Assembly (NCBI GenBank): GCA_012523605.1
Contig: JAAYTY010000024.1
Coordinates: 1 to 13,857 of the forward strand
Reading direction: 5' to 3'
Length of the DNA: 13,857 nt
Origin: Candidatus Fermentibacterota bacterium
GTDB lineage: Bacteria; Fermentibacterota; Fermentibacteria; Fermentibacterales; Fermentibacteraceae
Shown piece after piece: positions 13,747-13,857 of the stretch; positions within the stretch are counted from its first letter, which is position 1; each line of letters starts with the position of its first letter. A program made the position numbers and the translations under genes. The notes below the pieces were generated by a model. The model worked only from the letters and a program-made list of their open reading frames with translations, was not told the DNA's origin and ran no database searches.

Positions 13747-13856
13747 CTGGAATCTTCCCCTGCGGGAGAATAGACCTGTCCGCGGCCGGGGAATCCTCCC
13801 GACCTTACATCGGCGGCGTACGAGCGCACAGCGCCGACCATTGCGTCGTAGAGCTG
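13743..13856 (-). CDS. panB: C-terminal fragment of probable PanB (3-methyl-2-oxobutanoate hydroxymethyltransferase), cut by window edge
   Basis: Reading minus-strand codons from 13856 gives 37 residues and a TGA that overlaps the purD ATG (ATGA). The segment AVRSYAADVRSGGFPG matches the end of PanB proteins, where an Ala-rich helix leads to D-V-x-S-G-x-F/Y-P-G and a short tail (E. coli PanB ends with SGVYPGEEHSF). PanB makes ketopantoate for pantothenate and CoA synthesis. Most of the gene lies beyond the window, so the identification rests on this short motif. The coupling to purD indicates a biosynthetic operon. Confidence 0.62.
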   Translation of the reverse strand, partial: QLYDAMVGAVRSYAADVRSGGFPGRGQVYSPAGEDSR

Positions 13857-13857
13857 A

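Noticed and set aside
13747..13857. Possible promoter or leader region before purD
   Set aside because: The minus-strand frame is open through this stretch and ends in a TGA overlapping the purD start, matching a PanB C-terminus, so it is coding.

Overview
The window is a densely packed, high-GC bacterial segment in which almost every base is coding. It probably comes from an uncultivated Gram-negative lineage. An LpxH-like phosphoesterase, a predicted lipoprotein and an ECF sigma/anti-sigma pair point to an envelope with an outer membrane. Start codons are very mixed (ATG, GTG, TTG and one apparent CTG). Arg AGG and Ile ATA are common despite the high GC. I cannot name the phylum from sequence alone.

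Plus strand, 1-11467: twelve consecutive genes with neighbours overlapping by 4-20 bases or separated by at most 13, so probably one translationally coupled operon. The order is: ECF sigma factor (5' end cut by the window edge), small zinc-binding anti-sigma protein, membrane-anchored sensor-like protein (these two look like halves of one split transmembrane anti-sigma factor), thioredoxin-fold lipoprotein without CXXC, LpxH-like phosphoesterase, DPM1/GtrB-type GT2 glycosyltransferase, GT4 glycosyltransferase, extended SDR epimerase/dehydratase, AglD/UPF0104 flippase-like protein, YfhO-type membrane protein, a fusion of a second AglD/UPF0104 domain with a radical SAM/SPASM-like enzyme, and a creatininase-family hydrolase.

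Minus strand, 13857-11460: a second coupled cluster read toward the first, comprising the 3' end of a probable panB, then purD, purE and a tsaC/sua5-type gene. These are housekeeping genes for pantothenate, purine and tRNA t6A synthesis. The two convergent clusters overlap at their stop codons (11460-11467), with no intergenic terminator.

Working model (inference): the sigma/anti-sigma module senses envelope state and drives a lipid-linked glycan or glycolipid pathway. In it, the GT2 and GT4 enzymes and the SDR build or modify the sugar, the two flippase-like proteins and the YfhO protein handle membrane-bound intermediates, and the radical SAM domain plus the creatininase-family hydrolase add an unusual modification. 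The fused flippase/radical SAM protein, coupled directly to a creatininase-family gene, is the most unusual part of the window. No RNA genes, mobile elements, CRISPR arrays or gene-free stretches over about 110 bases were seen.
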